This document shows, one piece after another, positions 27,532-36,450 of a DNA stretch of 64,000 nt; the first letter of the stretch is position 1, and each line of letters opens with the position of its first letter. The position numbers were made by a program, and so were the translations under genes. Where the stretch lies: NCBI GenBank assembly GCA_963836665.1, contig CAWIKL010000001.1, positions 2,790,001 to 2,854,000 on the forward strand, given 5' to 3'. The notes under the pieces are model-generated. The model was not told the DNA's origin. It saw nothing but the letters and a program-made list of their open reading frames with translations, and searched no databases. This DNA is from JAICSD01 sp963836665. GTDB taxonomy: Bacteria; Acidobacteriota; Vicinamibacteria; Vicinamibacterales; 2-12-FULL-66-21.

Positions 27532-28962
27532 GTGGTCTTCAACTCGCTGCAGTTCATCTGGTTCTTCGCGCTCGTCTACGCGGTCTATCGGCTGCTGCCC
27601 GTCGTGATGCCCGCCGAGCGGGCTCATCGCGCGCAGAACTGGCTCCTGCTCGTCGCCAGCTATTACTTCTACTCGGCCTGGGACTACCGTTTCCTGGGGC
27701 TGCTCCTCGCGTCGACCTGCGTCGACTACGCCTGCGGCCGACTCCTCGGCGCGAGCGCGGATCCGCGGAAACGGCGCCTGTTGCTCACCGCCAGCATCGC
27801 CTTCAACCTGACGCTCCTCGGGTTTTTCAAGTATTTCGATTTTTTCGCCGCCAATCTCCAGACGCTGTTGGCCGCGATCGGCTGGCACCTTGACTTCGTC
27901 ACGCTGCACGTCCTGCTGCCGATCGGCATCTCGTTCTATACCTTCGTGACGATGAGCTACGTGATCGACGTCTACCGCCGGGAAATCGCGCCGGCGCAGG
28001 ACTTCATCGACTTTGCGGTCTTCGTCGCCTACTTCCCGCACCTCGTCGCCGGACCGATCCTCCGTGCGACGTCGCTGTTGCCGCAGATCGCGCGGCCGCG
28101 GCGCGTCACGGTTGAACAGATGCGCGACGGGGCCTGGCTGGTGGCGTGGGGCTATTTCCTCAAGGTGTTCGTTGCCGACAACCTCGCTACGCTCGCCGCG
28201 CATGTGTTCGCGCCCGGCGCCCACCCGGCCGGTGTCAACGTGCTCCTCGGCATCTACGCCTTCGCCTTCCAAATCTACGGTGACTTCGCCGGCTATTCGA
28301 ATATCGCGCGCGGTATTTCGAAGTGGATGGGCATCGAGCTGATCGAGAACTTTCGCTTTCCCTACCTGGCGCTCACGCCGCAGGGATTTTGGCGCAACTG
28401 GCACATCAGCCTCTCGACGTGGCTGCGCGACTATCTCTACATTCCGCTCGGCGGCAACCGGGACGGGCCGGCCCGGACGCGGCGCAATCTCCTGATCACG
28501 ATGCTGCTCGGCGGCCTGTGGCACGGCGCGGCGTGGACCTTTGTCTTGTGGGGCCTCTACCAGGGGCTGCTGCTCATCGCCTATCGCCCGTTCGAGCCGG
28601 CGTTTGCCGCGCTGCGCAGCCGCGCGGCGTTGTGCCTGGTCTGGCTGGTGATGTTCCATCTGACCTGCGCGGGCTGGCTGATCTTCCGCGCGGCCTCGGT
28701 CACGCAGCTGACTGAGCTGGCGCGCAGCCTGGTGCTGCGCTTTCAGCCGCGCGCGATTGACGTCAGCGGCCTGCTCGCGCCGCTGCTCCTGTTCACCGCT
28801 CCGCTGCTCGTGGTGCACGCCCTCGAGGCCTATGCTGACGACGTGCTGGCCGTGCCGCGGCTGAGGCTGCCGCTGCGTTATGCGATCTACGCGGCGACGT
28901 TCTACCTGATCTTCCTGTTCGGTAACTTCGGCGGCGCGGATTTCATCTACTTTCAATTCTGA
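27532..28962 (+). CDS. MBOAT-family O-acyltransferase (AlgI/DltB-like)
   Basis: Polytopic acyltransferase of 476 residues starting at GTG 27532, two bases after the SGNH stop. It begins with VFNSLQFIWFFALVYAVYR, typical of AlgI-type MBOATs, and has FFKYFDFF, PIGISFYTFVTMSYVIDVYR, PHLVAGPILR, QIYGDFAGYSNIARG, FWRNWHISLSTWLRDY and the conserved histidine in GGLWHGAAWTF (around residue 330). These proteins move acyl groups across the inner membrane for transfer to exported glycans. The stop overlaps the next ATG. Confidence 0.93.
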   Translation: MVFNSLQFIWFFALVYAVYRLLPVVMPAERAHRAQNWLLLVASYYFYSAWDYRFLGLLLASTCVDYACGRLLGASADPRKRRLLLTASIAFNLTLLGFFKYFDFFAANLQTLLAAIGWHLDFVTLHVLLPIGISFYTFVTMSYVIDVYRREIAPAQDFIDFAVFVAYFPHLVAGPILRATSLLPQIARPRRVTVEQMRDGAWLVAWGYFLKVFVADNLATLAAHVFAPGAHPAGVNVLLGIYAFAFQIYGDFAGYSNIARGISKWMGIELIENFRFPYLALTPQGFWRNWHISLSTWLRDYLYIPLGGNRDGPARTRRNLLITMLLGGLWHGAAWTFVLWGLYQGLLLIAYRPFEPAFAALRSRAALCLVWLVMFHLTCAGWLIFRAASVTQLTELARSLVLRFQPRAIDVSGLLAPLLLFTAPLLVVHALEAYADDVLAVPRLRLPLRYAIYAATFYLIFLFGNFGGADFIYFQF

Positions 28963-31448
28963 TGCAAGCGGTCCTGCTGCTCCTCGTGATCGCGTGGCTG
29001 CCGGGCGCGGTGCTGTTCCGGCTGCCGATCCTCGCCCGTGAGCGGCGGGCCGGCCTGGACGCCGAGGAGCGGCTCTTCTGGGCGATCGTCCTCAGTGTGG
29101 CGACGTCGTTGGCGATCGTGCTGGCGCTCGCCGCGGCGCACCGCTACGGCTTCAGCCGATTGCTGATCGCCGACGCCCTGCTCGCCGCTGGACTCGCCAC
29201 GGCGGCACGCTTCGATCTGCGACTGGGCAGCTCAGCGCCCCGATTCGGGGCGACCGCGCTGCTGCCGCTCGCGCTGGCGGCGGGCGCCCTGTGGCACTTT
29301 CCGCCGCCGTCGGAATACGTCATCGGCGGCAAGGATCCGGGCGTCTACCTCAACACCGGCGTCCAGATCGCTCAGCGGGGCACCCTCGTCTTCCAAGATC
29401 CGGTGGTCGCGGCCGTGCCGGCGGCGGCGCGCGATCTCTTCTTGCCGCGCGATCGCAACCGCGAACGCTTCGTCGCGCCGCGCTTCATGGGATTCTTCGT
29501 CCTCGATCCCGACACGGGTGCGGTCGTCAGTCAGTTTCCGCACCTGTATCCAGCGTCGATCGCGGTCGGTTACGGCCTCGGCGGCTTGACCGGCGCGCGC
29601 CGGACGGGTGTGTTCTGGGGGGTGCTCGGGGTCGTGGCGGTGTATTTCCTTGGTGCCCGCCTGTTCGGACGTCCGGCGGCCGCGGCCGCCGCGGCGCTGC
29701 TCACCGTCAACGTCGTGCAGCTGTGGTTCTCGCGCTATCCAAACGCCGAGATCCTGATGCAGGCGCTGCTGCTCGCGGCCCTGCTGGCGTCGGCGCGCGC
29801 GCACGTCGACGACGATCCGTTCTTTGCGCCGGTCGCCGGCGGGTTGCTCGGACTGCTCCTCTTTCTACGGCTCGACGCGTGGGTCGCCGGGGCCGCGGCG
29901 GTCGCCGGCGTCGCGCTCGGCTACGTCGCGGGTCAGCGACTTCGCTGGACGTTCTTCGCGCCGCTCGCGGCGGCGGCGGTTCTCTGCCTCTGGTACCTGA
30001 CGGGTCCCCTGCGCGAGTACATCGAAGTGCCGCGCGCCTTCCTCGAGAACCTGCCGTTCTGGCAGTACGGCGTGCTGGCGGCCCTCGCGCTGGCCGTTGT
30101 CGCTATGCTCGCTGCCGGCCGTCGCTTCCCGCGCGTCTCCGCATGGCTGACGCAGGCGGTGCCGTGGATCTTCACCGTCGGGGTGCTCGGACTGGCGGCC
30201 TACGCGCTGTGGCTTCGCCATCCCGGCGGCAAGCTGACCGACTACGACGCCTACGCGCTGCGCACGTTCGCGGCCTTCTACCTCTCGCCGGCGGCGCTCG
30301 GCGCCGCGCTCATCGGCTATGCGATGATCGTCCGGCCGCTGTTCTGGCGCGATCCCGGATTCGCCGTCGTAGTGACCGCGTTCTCGCTGTTCTTCTTCTA
30401 CAAGATCCGGATCGTGCCGGAGCACTTCTGGGCGTCGCGCCGCTTCCTCCCGGTGCTCCTGCCCGGTGCCCTCCTGCTCGCCGGGGCGGCGGCGCTCACC
30501 GACGTCGGTAAACGGTTCCCGCTGCCGCGGGTCGTGAGAATGCCGATCGGCATCGTTTTTCTCACGCTGTTGGCCGTGGCGTATGTGCGCGCCGCTGCCC
30601 CGGTCGTCGGCCACGTCGAGTACGAGGGGATCATCGCGCACCTGGAACAGCTGGCCGCGCGCGTCGGCGACGACGATCTGCTGATCGTTGAATCGCGCGA
30701 CGCCGGTTCGGACGTGCACGTCCTGGCGCTGCCGCTCTCGTGTGTCTATGCGCGCAACGTGCTGCTGCTGGCGACGGCGGCGCCTGACAAGGCGGCCTTC
30801 GCCGCGTTTCTGCAAGACGCGCGCGCGCGCTACCGGCGGGTGCTGTTCCTTGGCGGCGGTGGCTCGGACCTGCTGTCATCGCGCTGGTCGGTGACGGCGA
30901 TCGCCAGTGAGCGGTTCCAGGTGCCGGAATACGAGTCGGCGTGGAACGCCTACCCGCGCGGCCCCAACCACAAGGAGTTCGACTATAGCCTCTACGTCTT
31001 CGGTCCGACGCGGCCGGCCGACGCCGCCGTCTCGCTCGATATCGGCGTCAACGACGACCTGAACGTGATCCGCTTCCACGCCAAGGAAACCACCGACGGG
31101 CGGACGTTCCGCTGGACTCAGCGGCAGTCGTTCGTGATCGTGGATCGGATCCGTGCGACGGACCGTGCCCTGTTGTTGTGGATGAGCGACGGCGGACGTC
31201 CCGCCACCGCCGCGCCGGCCAACGTGCAGATCCTGATTGGGCCGCGACCGCTTGGATCCGTGCATGTCACCGGCGGCTTCCGCGAATATGACGTCGACAT
31301 TCCGCCCGACGTCGCTGCCGCCGCCGCCGCGTCCGGTGAGCCGGTGCGGGTGACGCTGCGCACCGACACCTGGAACCCCCTGCGCGCGATCGGCGCCCCC
31401 GATCCCCGCGACCTCGGCGTCATGCTCGATCGCGTGGCGGTAAGATAA
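28962..31448 (+). CDS. Large GT-C-like membrane protein with a C-terminal beta-rich domain
   Basis: Protein of 828 residues. Residues 1-560 hold about twelve hydrophobic spans and a loop EYVIGGKDPGVYLNTGVQIA between spans that fits the acidic first loop of GT-C glycosyltransferases. The C-terminal part (about 570-828) is soluble. Its last 110 residues end with APDPRDLGVMLDRVAVR, a motif shared with the N-terminal domain of the protein at 52168-54078. Probably a lipid-linked sugar transferase or related glycan enzyme; no reaction can be assigned. The ATG overlaps the MBOAT stop by one base. Confidence 0.7.
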   Translation: MQAVLLLLVIAWLPGAVLFRLPILARERRAGLDAEERLFWAIVLSVATSLAIVLALAAAHRYGFSRLLIADALLAAGLATAARFDLRLGSSAPRFGATALLPLALAAGALWHFPPPSEYVIGGKDPGVYLNTGVQIAQRGTLVFQDPVVAAVPAAARDLFLPRDRNRERFVAPRFMGFFVLDPDTGAVVSQFPHLYPASIAVGYGLGGLTGARRTGVFWGVLGVVAVYFLGARLFGRPAAAAAAALLTVNVVQLWFSRYPNAEILMQALLLAALLASARAHVDDDPFFAPVAGGLLGLLLFLRLDAWVAGAAAVAGVALGYVAGQRLRWTFFAPLAAAAVLCLWYLTGPLREYIEVPRAFLENLPFWQYGVLAALALAVVAMLAAGRRFPRVSAWLTQAVPWIFTVGVLGLAAYALWLRHPGGKLTDYDAYALRTFAAFYLSPAALGAALIGYAMIVRPLFWRDPGFAVVVTAFSLFFFYKIRIVPEHFWASRRFLPVLLPGALLLAGAAALTDVGKRFPLPRVVRMPIGIVFLTLLAVAYVRAAAPVVGHVEYEGIIAHLEQLAARVGDDDLLIVESRDAGSDVHVLALPLSCVYARNVLLLATAAPDKAAFAAFLQDARARYRRVLFLGGGGSDLLSSRWSVTAIASERFQVPEYESAWNAYPRGPNHKEFDYSLYVFGPTRPADAAVSLDIGVNDDLNVIRFHAKETTDGRTFRWTQRQSFVIVDRIRATDRALLLWMSDGGRPATAAPANVQILIGPRPLGSVHVTGGFREYDVDIPPDVAAAAAASGEPVRVTLRTDTWNPLRAIGAPDPRDLGVMLDRVAVR

Positions 31449-31460
31449 GCACGCGGCGCC

Positions 31461-31490
31461 GAGCGAACGGAGCGCGCGGCGCCGCGCGAC
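31461..31490 (+). repeat. Truncated copy of the intergenic repeat
   Basis: GAGCGAACGGAGCGCGCGGC and the bases after it in the 51-bp gap before the GT9 gene match the 5' half of the 49991-50062 element with one internal deletion. The terminal CGAGGGGC hairpin is missing. Confidence 0.5.
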
Positions 31491-31499
31491 CAACCAACC

Positions 31500-32699
31500 A
31501 TGCCAGCTCTTCGCATCTCCGATCCGCGTCAGCGGGCGATGGTCGCGGCGGCCGACACGCTGCTGACGCCTGTCGCGGCGTTGCGCCGCCTCCGCCGGCC
31601 GGCGCCCGGTGTGACGCGGCTGCTCTGCCTTCGCCTCGAACGAATCGGCGATCTGCTGATGACGCTGCCCGCGCTGGCCGAGCTGCGCGCGGCGCTCCCC
31701 GGCGCGGCGATCGATCTCGCCGTCGGCAGCTGGAACCGCGAGCTGGCGACGGCAATCGCCGGGGTGACGCGCGTGGAAACGCTCGATGCGAACTGGCTGG
31801 CGCGTTCCTCGGTCGGCTCGGCGTCCCCTGATCGCGTGGCAGAGCGCAGCGCCGCCCTCGGCACACTCGCGTTGGCGCGCCACGCGGCGCGCTGGCGTGA
31901 TCGTCACTACGATCTGGCGATTAACTTCGAGCCCGACATCCGCAGCAACATCGTCATGGCCGCGGCGGGAGCAACGCGCACCGCCGGTTTCCGCAATGGC
32001 GGCGGCCGAGCCTTCCTCGATGTGCCGCTCGACTACGACCCGTCGACGCACACCACCGACAACGCCGTCCGCCTGGTCCGGCGCACGCTCGCGCTCGACG
32101 ATGGCGCGCCGGCGGCGGCACCGGCGCTGGACCTGCCGGAGAGCGCCAGAGCCGCGGCGGACCGCCTGCTGCAGCCACTCGGCGGTGGCCGCGCGGCCGG
32201 CATTCACGTGAGCGGCGGCCGCGCCATCAAGCAGTGGCCTGAAGCGCGCTTTCGCGACCTCGCCGAGTGGCTGACCAGCGAGCGGCAGCTGTCGATCGTG
32301 CTCACCGGCACCCCGGACGAGCGCGCGCAGATCGACGCCGTGCGCGAGGGGCTCCCGGCGGATCGCGTGCTCGACTTGTCGCACGAGACCGATCTCCTGA
32401 CGGTCGCGGCAGTCCTGCAGCAGCTGACGGTGTTCGTGACCGGCGACACCGGACCGATGCACCTGGCGCATGCCGTCGGCACGCCGATCGTCGCGGTATT
32501 CGGCCCCTCCGACCCGGCCCGCTACGCGCCGCGCGGCCTGCGCGACCAGGTCGTGCGCGTCGATCTGCCGTGCAGCCCCTGCAACCGCATCCGCATCCCG
32601 CCCGCGCGCTGCACCGGCCACACGCCCGACTGCCTGACGGGCGTCGAGACGTCGGCGGTGATGACGGCGATCGACGCGGCGCTAGGAGGCAGCGCCTGA
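31500..32699 (+). CDS. GT9-family glycosyltransferase (heptosyltransferase-like)
   Basis: Protein of 399 residues in the ADP-heptose:LPS heptosyltransferase family. The N-terminal acceptor-side motif is LCLRLERIGDLLMTLPAL; the donor-side motifs are IHVSGGRAIKQWPEARF and VTGDTGPMHLAHAVGTPIV followed by VFGPSDPARY. A cysteine cluster (CSPCNRIRIPPARC) near the C-terminus is also common in the family. It points to lipopolysaccharide core or similar glycan assembly. It overlaps the next gene by one base. Confidence 0.9.
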   Translation: MPALRISDPRQRAMVAAADTLLTPVAALRRLRRPAPGVTRLLCLRLERIGDLLMTLPALAELRAALPGAAIDLAVGSWNRELATAIAGVTRVETLDANWLARSSVGSASPDRVAERSAALGTLALARHAARWRDRHYDLAINFEPDIRSNIVMAAAGATRTAGFRNGGGRAFLDVPLDYDPSTHTTDNAVRLVRRTLALDDGAPAAAPALDLPESARAAADRLLQPLGGGRAAGIHVSGGRAIKQWPEARFRDLAEWLTSERQLSIVLTGTPDERAQIDAVREGLPADRVLDLSHETDLLTVAAVLQQLTVFVTGDTGPMHLAHAVGTPIVAVFGPSDPARYAPRGLRDQVVRVDLPCSPCNRIRIPPARCTGHTPDCLTGVETSAVMTAIDAALGGSA

Positions 32700-34477
32700 T
32701 GCAACTCGACGTCGATACCGGCGCAGGCTGGCGGCGGATCGACCTCTTCACGGCGCTCGATGCCGCGGCTGAGGAACGCGTGCACGAAGAGGCCCACACC
32801 TGGATCAAGACCGTGCGCGGCCTGCGTGTGGACGACGAGCCGTTCCGCAGCCGTTTTACCTATCGCGGTGACTCGCTGTGGTGGTTTGCCGAGCTCTACC
32901 TGCACAAAGAGCAGGCGATCCTGCTGGCGATCCGGACGATTCGCGCCATCGACGCGCTGGTCGCGAGCGCGCGGCCACAGAGGTTGCGCGTCGCCGGCGG
33001 ACGCCTGTCCGGCGTCGTCTCACAGACCGCCGCCGCGCGCGGCATTCCCTGCACCGGACCGGGCTGGACGCACCACCGCGCGACCGTCCTGCGCCTGGAC
33101 GCGCGCGCGATGTCCCTGGCGGCAGCGGCCCGGCTGTCGCGGCTGCGTCTCGCGTCGGCGCCGTCCGCACGCGCGTCGATCGTGGCGTTCGTGCACCGCG
33201 CCTTCTGGCGGGCGGGCGGCATCGACGGGGGCGCCGAGTCCTACATCGGCCCGATCCTGCGGGCCCTGGAGTCACGCGCCGGCGCCGTCCACTACGTCGG
33301 CGTCGGGCCGCGCTCCAACTTCCGGGCGCGGCGCTGGTGGGAGCCGCTGGCGGCGGCCGGCGAAGAGGGCATCGTGCCGATTGAGCGCTACGCGCCGGCC
33401 ATGGTCATGCGCGAATCGCGCGCGCTCTTCCGGCGACGTCATGACATCCGGCGTCGCATCGAGGCCAGCGCCGAGCTGCGCGCGCACGCCGTCATCGACG
33501 GCGTCGACTGCTGGCCGCTCGTCCGCGAGCAGCTGGCGGGCATCGCCCTGCTGCAGTTCCCATGGTCGGCGCGCGCCATGGACGAAGCGGCCGCCGCGCT
33601 GGCCGCACTGGAGCCGGACGTCGCCGTCACCTACGCGGAGGCCGGCGGCTGGGGCCGCGCGCTCGCGCTCGAAGCGCGGCGAATCGGCGTCCCCCTGACC
33701 GGGCTGCAGCACGGCTTCATCTATCGTCACTGGCTGAATTACCGGCACGAAGCCGACGAGATGCGTCCCGACGCGCGAAACGCGGACGATCGGGGATTTC
33801 CATTGCCGGCGAAAACCCTGGTCTTCGACGAGCACGCCGCGACGCACCTGCGCAGCGCCGGGGCATTCCCCGCTCACTCCGTCGCGGTCACCGGCAGTGC
33901 GCGACTCGACGAGCTCATTACCGCGGTGGGCCAGGTCACGGCGTCGATCGCCGCGGACGTCCGCGAGCGGACGGGCTCGGGCGACCGGCCGCTGATCGTC
34001 TTCGCGGCCAAAGAACGCGAGGCGCGCGGCTCGCTGCCGAAACTGGTCGCGGCCGTGCGCGCGCTGCCTGAGCTCCAGCTCGCGATCAAGCCGCATCCCG
34101 CCGAGACACCCGAGGTCTACTCCGCCGCCGTCACGGGGGTGCCGAACATCCGCGTGCTCGACGCGGGCACGCCCCTGCCCCCGCTGCTCGGCACGGCGAA
34201 GGGCGTCGTCACGGTCAACTCGACCGTGGCGATCGACGCGCTCGCGCTCGGCGTGCCGTCGTTGGTCGTCGGACTGCCCAACAACCTGTCGCCGTTTGTC
34301 GCCGCCGGGTCGATGCTGGGGGCGTCGAGCGAGGCGGAAATTCGCGAAGGGCTGACGAAACTCCTGTATGATCAGGAGTTCCGCGACAGGATTGAGCGGA
34401 GACGGGCGGTCGGGGCAGCCGACTCCGCCGCGGCGTCGGCGGACGCGATTCTCGCCCTGCGGTCCCCGAGGAGCTGA
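32699..34477 (+). CDS. Capsule/surface-carbohydrate GT-B-type transferase with extra N-terminal module
   Basis: Protein of 592 residues. The C-terminal half resembles capsule-synthesis and CDP-glycerol glycerophosphotransferase-like GT-B proteins: TGLQHGFIYRHWLN, VTGSARLDEL, LAIKPHPAETPEVY and VTVNSTVAIDALALGVP, with the KPHP and S-T-x-x-x-D-A elements that bind the donor phosphate. The first 160 residues form a separate module with FTYRGDSLWWFAELYLHK. No membrane spans are seen. It starts with the ATG at 32699 inside the GT9 stop region (TGATG). Donor unknown. Confidence 0.75.
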   Translation: MQLDVDTGAGWRRIDLFTALDAAAEERVHEEAHTWIKTVRGLRVDDEPFRSRFTYRGDSLWWFAELYLHKEQAILLAIRTIRAIDALVASARPQRLRVAGGRLSGVVSQTAAARGIPCTGPGWTHHRATVLRLDARAMSLAAAARLSRLRLASAPSARASIVAFVHRAFWRAGGIDGGAESYIGPILRALESRAGAVHYVGVGPRSNFRARRWWEPLAAAGEEGIVPIERYAPAMVMRESRALFRRRHDIRRRIEASAELRAHAVIDGVDCWPLVREQLAGIALLQFPWSARAMDEAAAALAALEPDVAVTYAEAGGWGRALALEARRIGVPLTGLQHGFIYRHWLNYRHEADEMRPDARNADDRGFPLPAKTLVFDEHAATHLRSAGAFPAHSVAVTGSARLDELITAVGQVTASIAADVRERTGSGDRPLIVFAAKEREARGSLPKLVAAVRALPELQLAIKPHPAETPEVYSAAVTGVPNIRVLDAGTPLPPLLGTAKGVVTVNSTVAIDALALGVPSLVVGLPNNLSPFVAAGSMLGASSEAEIREGLTKLLYDQEFRDRIERRRAVGAADSAAASADAILALRSPRS

Positions 34478-34485
34478 ACAGATAG

Positions 34486-35448
34486 ATGCGCGTGTTCATT
34501 ACCGGCGGAGCCGGCTTCGTCGGATCGCACCTTGCGGAGACGCTGCTCGAGCGCGGCGACGAGGTCTACGTGCTCGACGACCTGTCAACGGGGTCGATCG
34601 ACAACATCGCGCACCTCAAGAGCCACCCCAAGTTCCACTACACGATCGACACGGTGACCAACGAGCCGCTGCTGGCCGAGATGGTGGATCGGTGCGACAC
34701 GGTTGTTCACCTGGCCGCCGCCGTCGGCGTAAAACTCATCGTCGAGCAACCGGTGCGGACGATCGAGACCAACGTGCACGGGACCGAGGTGGTGCTCAAG
34801 CACGCCAACAAGAAGAAGAAGCTGGTGCTGATTGCCTCGACCTCCGAGGTCTATGGCAAGAGCGCGGCCGTTCCATTCGCAGAGGACGCCGACCTGGTAC
34901 TCGGGCCGACGGCCAAGCACCGCTGGGCCTATGCCTGCAGCAAGATGATCGACGAGTTCCTCGCGCTCGCCTACTGGAAGGAGCGCAAGCTGCCGGTGAT
35001 CGTCGTCCGGCTGTTCAACACGGTGGGGCCGCGGCAGACGGGGCAATACGGGATGGTCGTGCCGAATTTCGTGCGGCAGGCGCTCGCCGGCCAGCCGATC
35101 ACCGTATTCGGCGACGGCACGCAGTCGCGCAGTTTTACCTATGTCGGAGACGTCGTGAGGGCTATGGTAGCCTTGATCGACGATCCGCGCGCAGTCGGCC
35201 AGGTCTTCAACATCGGCAACGGTAGCGAAATTTCCATCGGCGCGCTCGCCGAACGCATTAAAACGATGACCGGCAGTTCGTCGCCGATCGTGAAAATTCC
35301 CTACGACCAGGCCTACGAGGCCGGGTTCGAGGACATGCCGCGCCGCGTGCCGGACATCTCGAAGATCCGCGCGCTGGTCGGCTACGAGCCGACGGTCGAG
35401 CTCGACGAAATTCTGACTCGTGTGATCGCCTCGCTCCGCACGGCCTGA
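34486..35448 (+). CDS. Nucleotide-sugar epimerase/dehydratase (extended SDR)
   Basis: Protein of 320 residues with the NAD-binding GGAGFVGSHLAETLL (7-21) and an intact catalytic pair in YACSK (Tyr149, Lys153), plus STSEVYGKS and RLFNTVGPRQTG. The GxGxxG variant and NTVGPRQ place it among UDP-glucose 4-epimerases, UDP-glucuronate epimerases or decarboxylases; the exact reaction cannot be fixed. Unlike the epimerase at 24343 it keeps its tyrosine. An A/G-rich leader (GAGGAGCTGAACAG) precedes the ATG. The stop overlaps the radical SAM start by one base. Confidence 0.9.
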   Translation: MRVFITGGAGFVGSHLAETLLERGDEVYVLDDLSTGSIDNIAHLKSHPKFHYTIDTVTNEPLLAEMVDRCDTVVHLAAAVGVKLIVEQPVRTIETNVHGTEVVLKHANKKKKLVLIASTSEVYGKSAAVPFAEDADLVLGPTAKHRWAYACSKMIDEFLALAYWKERKLPVIVVRLFNTVGPRQTGQYGMVVPNFVRQALAGQPITVFGDGTQSRSFTYVGDVVRAMVALIDDPRAVGQVFNIGNGSEISIGALAERIKTMTGSSSPIVKIPYDQAYEAGFEDMPRRVPDISKIRALVGYEPTVELDEILTRVIASLRTA

Positions 35449-36395
35449 TGAAGGTAAAAGCCACCGCCCGGCGCGCCGCCGAGAATCTGCTTCGCCGCCA
35501 GGCCAGGCCGATCCGCCGGCTGCTCCTCGCGACCGGGCGCGACCGCTCGCCGGTCCTTCCCGAGATCGTCCAGATCGAGAGCACGAACATCTGCAACGCG
35601 AAGTGCGTCTTCTGCCCGCGCGACGAGATGCACCGCGCGCAGGGGGTGATGAGCCGCGAGCTCTTCCGCAAGATCGTGGACGAATGCGCCGCCCTCGGCA
35701 TCACGCACGTGCGCATGCACAACTACGGTGAGGCGTTCCTCGATCGCTATCTGGCGGAGAAGATCCGCTACGCCAAGGAAAGAGGCATCAAGGAAGTCGG
35801 CATGATCAGCAACGGTTCGCTGATCACAGAGAAAATCGCCCGTGCGGTGATCGAGGCCGGCCTCGACGCGATCAACATCAGTGTCGACGCCGGCGGCAAG
35901 GCCGTCTTCGATGCGACGCGCATCGGCCTCAACTACGACAAGGTCATCGCCAATATCGAGCGCCTCGTGCGCATTCGCGGCGAGCTCGGCCGGCGCCGGC
36001 CGAAGTTGATTCTCTCGTTCGTGCGGCAGAACAACTCCGCCGACGAGCAGGCGTTCATCGCACACTGGCGCGGCGTCGCCGACAAAATCCACATCACCGA
36101 ACTGCACAACTGGGCGGGCACGCTCAATCACGAGTCGGACGTGAACTATCCGTGCTATCGCCCGTGGTTGACCTTCACGGTGCTGTGGGATGGCCGCGTC
36201 TCGCTGTGTTGTGCCGACTTCGACGGCCGCACCGTCCTCGGCGACCTCAAGACGCAGACGATCCAGGAGATCTGGAACGCCGACGCCTACCGGTCCGTCC
36301 GCCGACAGCATCTCGAGAGCGGTGGCCCCGACGTCTGCCGCGCCTGCGACCTGCCGCGCAAAGACTCGCCGCTCTGGATCACCAAGCTGGCCTGA
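35448..36395 (+). CDS. Radical SAM/SPASM protein
   Basis: Protein of 315 residues. The [4Fe-4S]-SAM motif is CNAKCVFC (Cys49, Cys53, Cys56). A C-terminal SPASM-type region has CYRPWLTF, LCCADFDGRTVLGDL and CRACDLPRK, cysteines for auxiliary Fe-S clusters. SPASM proteins mostly modify peptides or small substrates; within a glycan locus the target could be a sugar, a lipid carrier or a peptide. It directly follows the epimerase with a one-base overlap. Function is not assignable from sequence. Confidence 0.88.
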   Translation: MKVKATARRAAENLLRRQARPIRRLLLATGRDRSPVLPEIVQIESTNICNAKCVFCPRDEMHRAQGVMSRELFRKIVDECAALGITHVRMHNYGEAFLDRYLAEKIRYAKERGIKEVGMISNGSLITEKIARAVIEAGLDAINISVDAGGKAVFDATRIGLNYDKVIANIERLVRIRGELGRRRPKLILSFVRQNNSADEQAFIAHWRGVADKIHITELHNWAGTLNHESDVNYPCYRPWLTFTVLWDGRVSLCCADFDGRTVLGDLKTQTIQEIWNADAYRSVRRQHLESGGPDVCRACDLPRKDSPLWITKLA

Positions 36396-36450
36396 ATTCG
36401 CTCCACCGGCTGCCCAGCTCGATCCAGCGTCCTAAGGGCGTATACTCGAA

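Noticed and set aside
27526..28956. 476-codon minus-strand frame over the MBOAT gene
   Set aside because: Exactly mirrors the MBOAT reading frame; composition is charged and repetitive with no motif.
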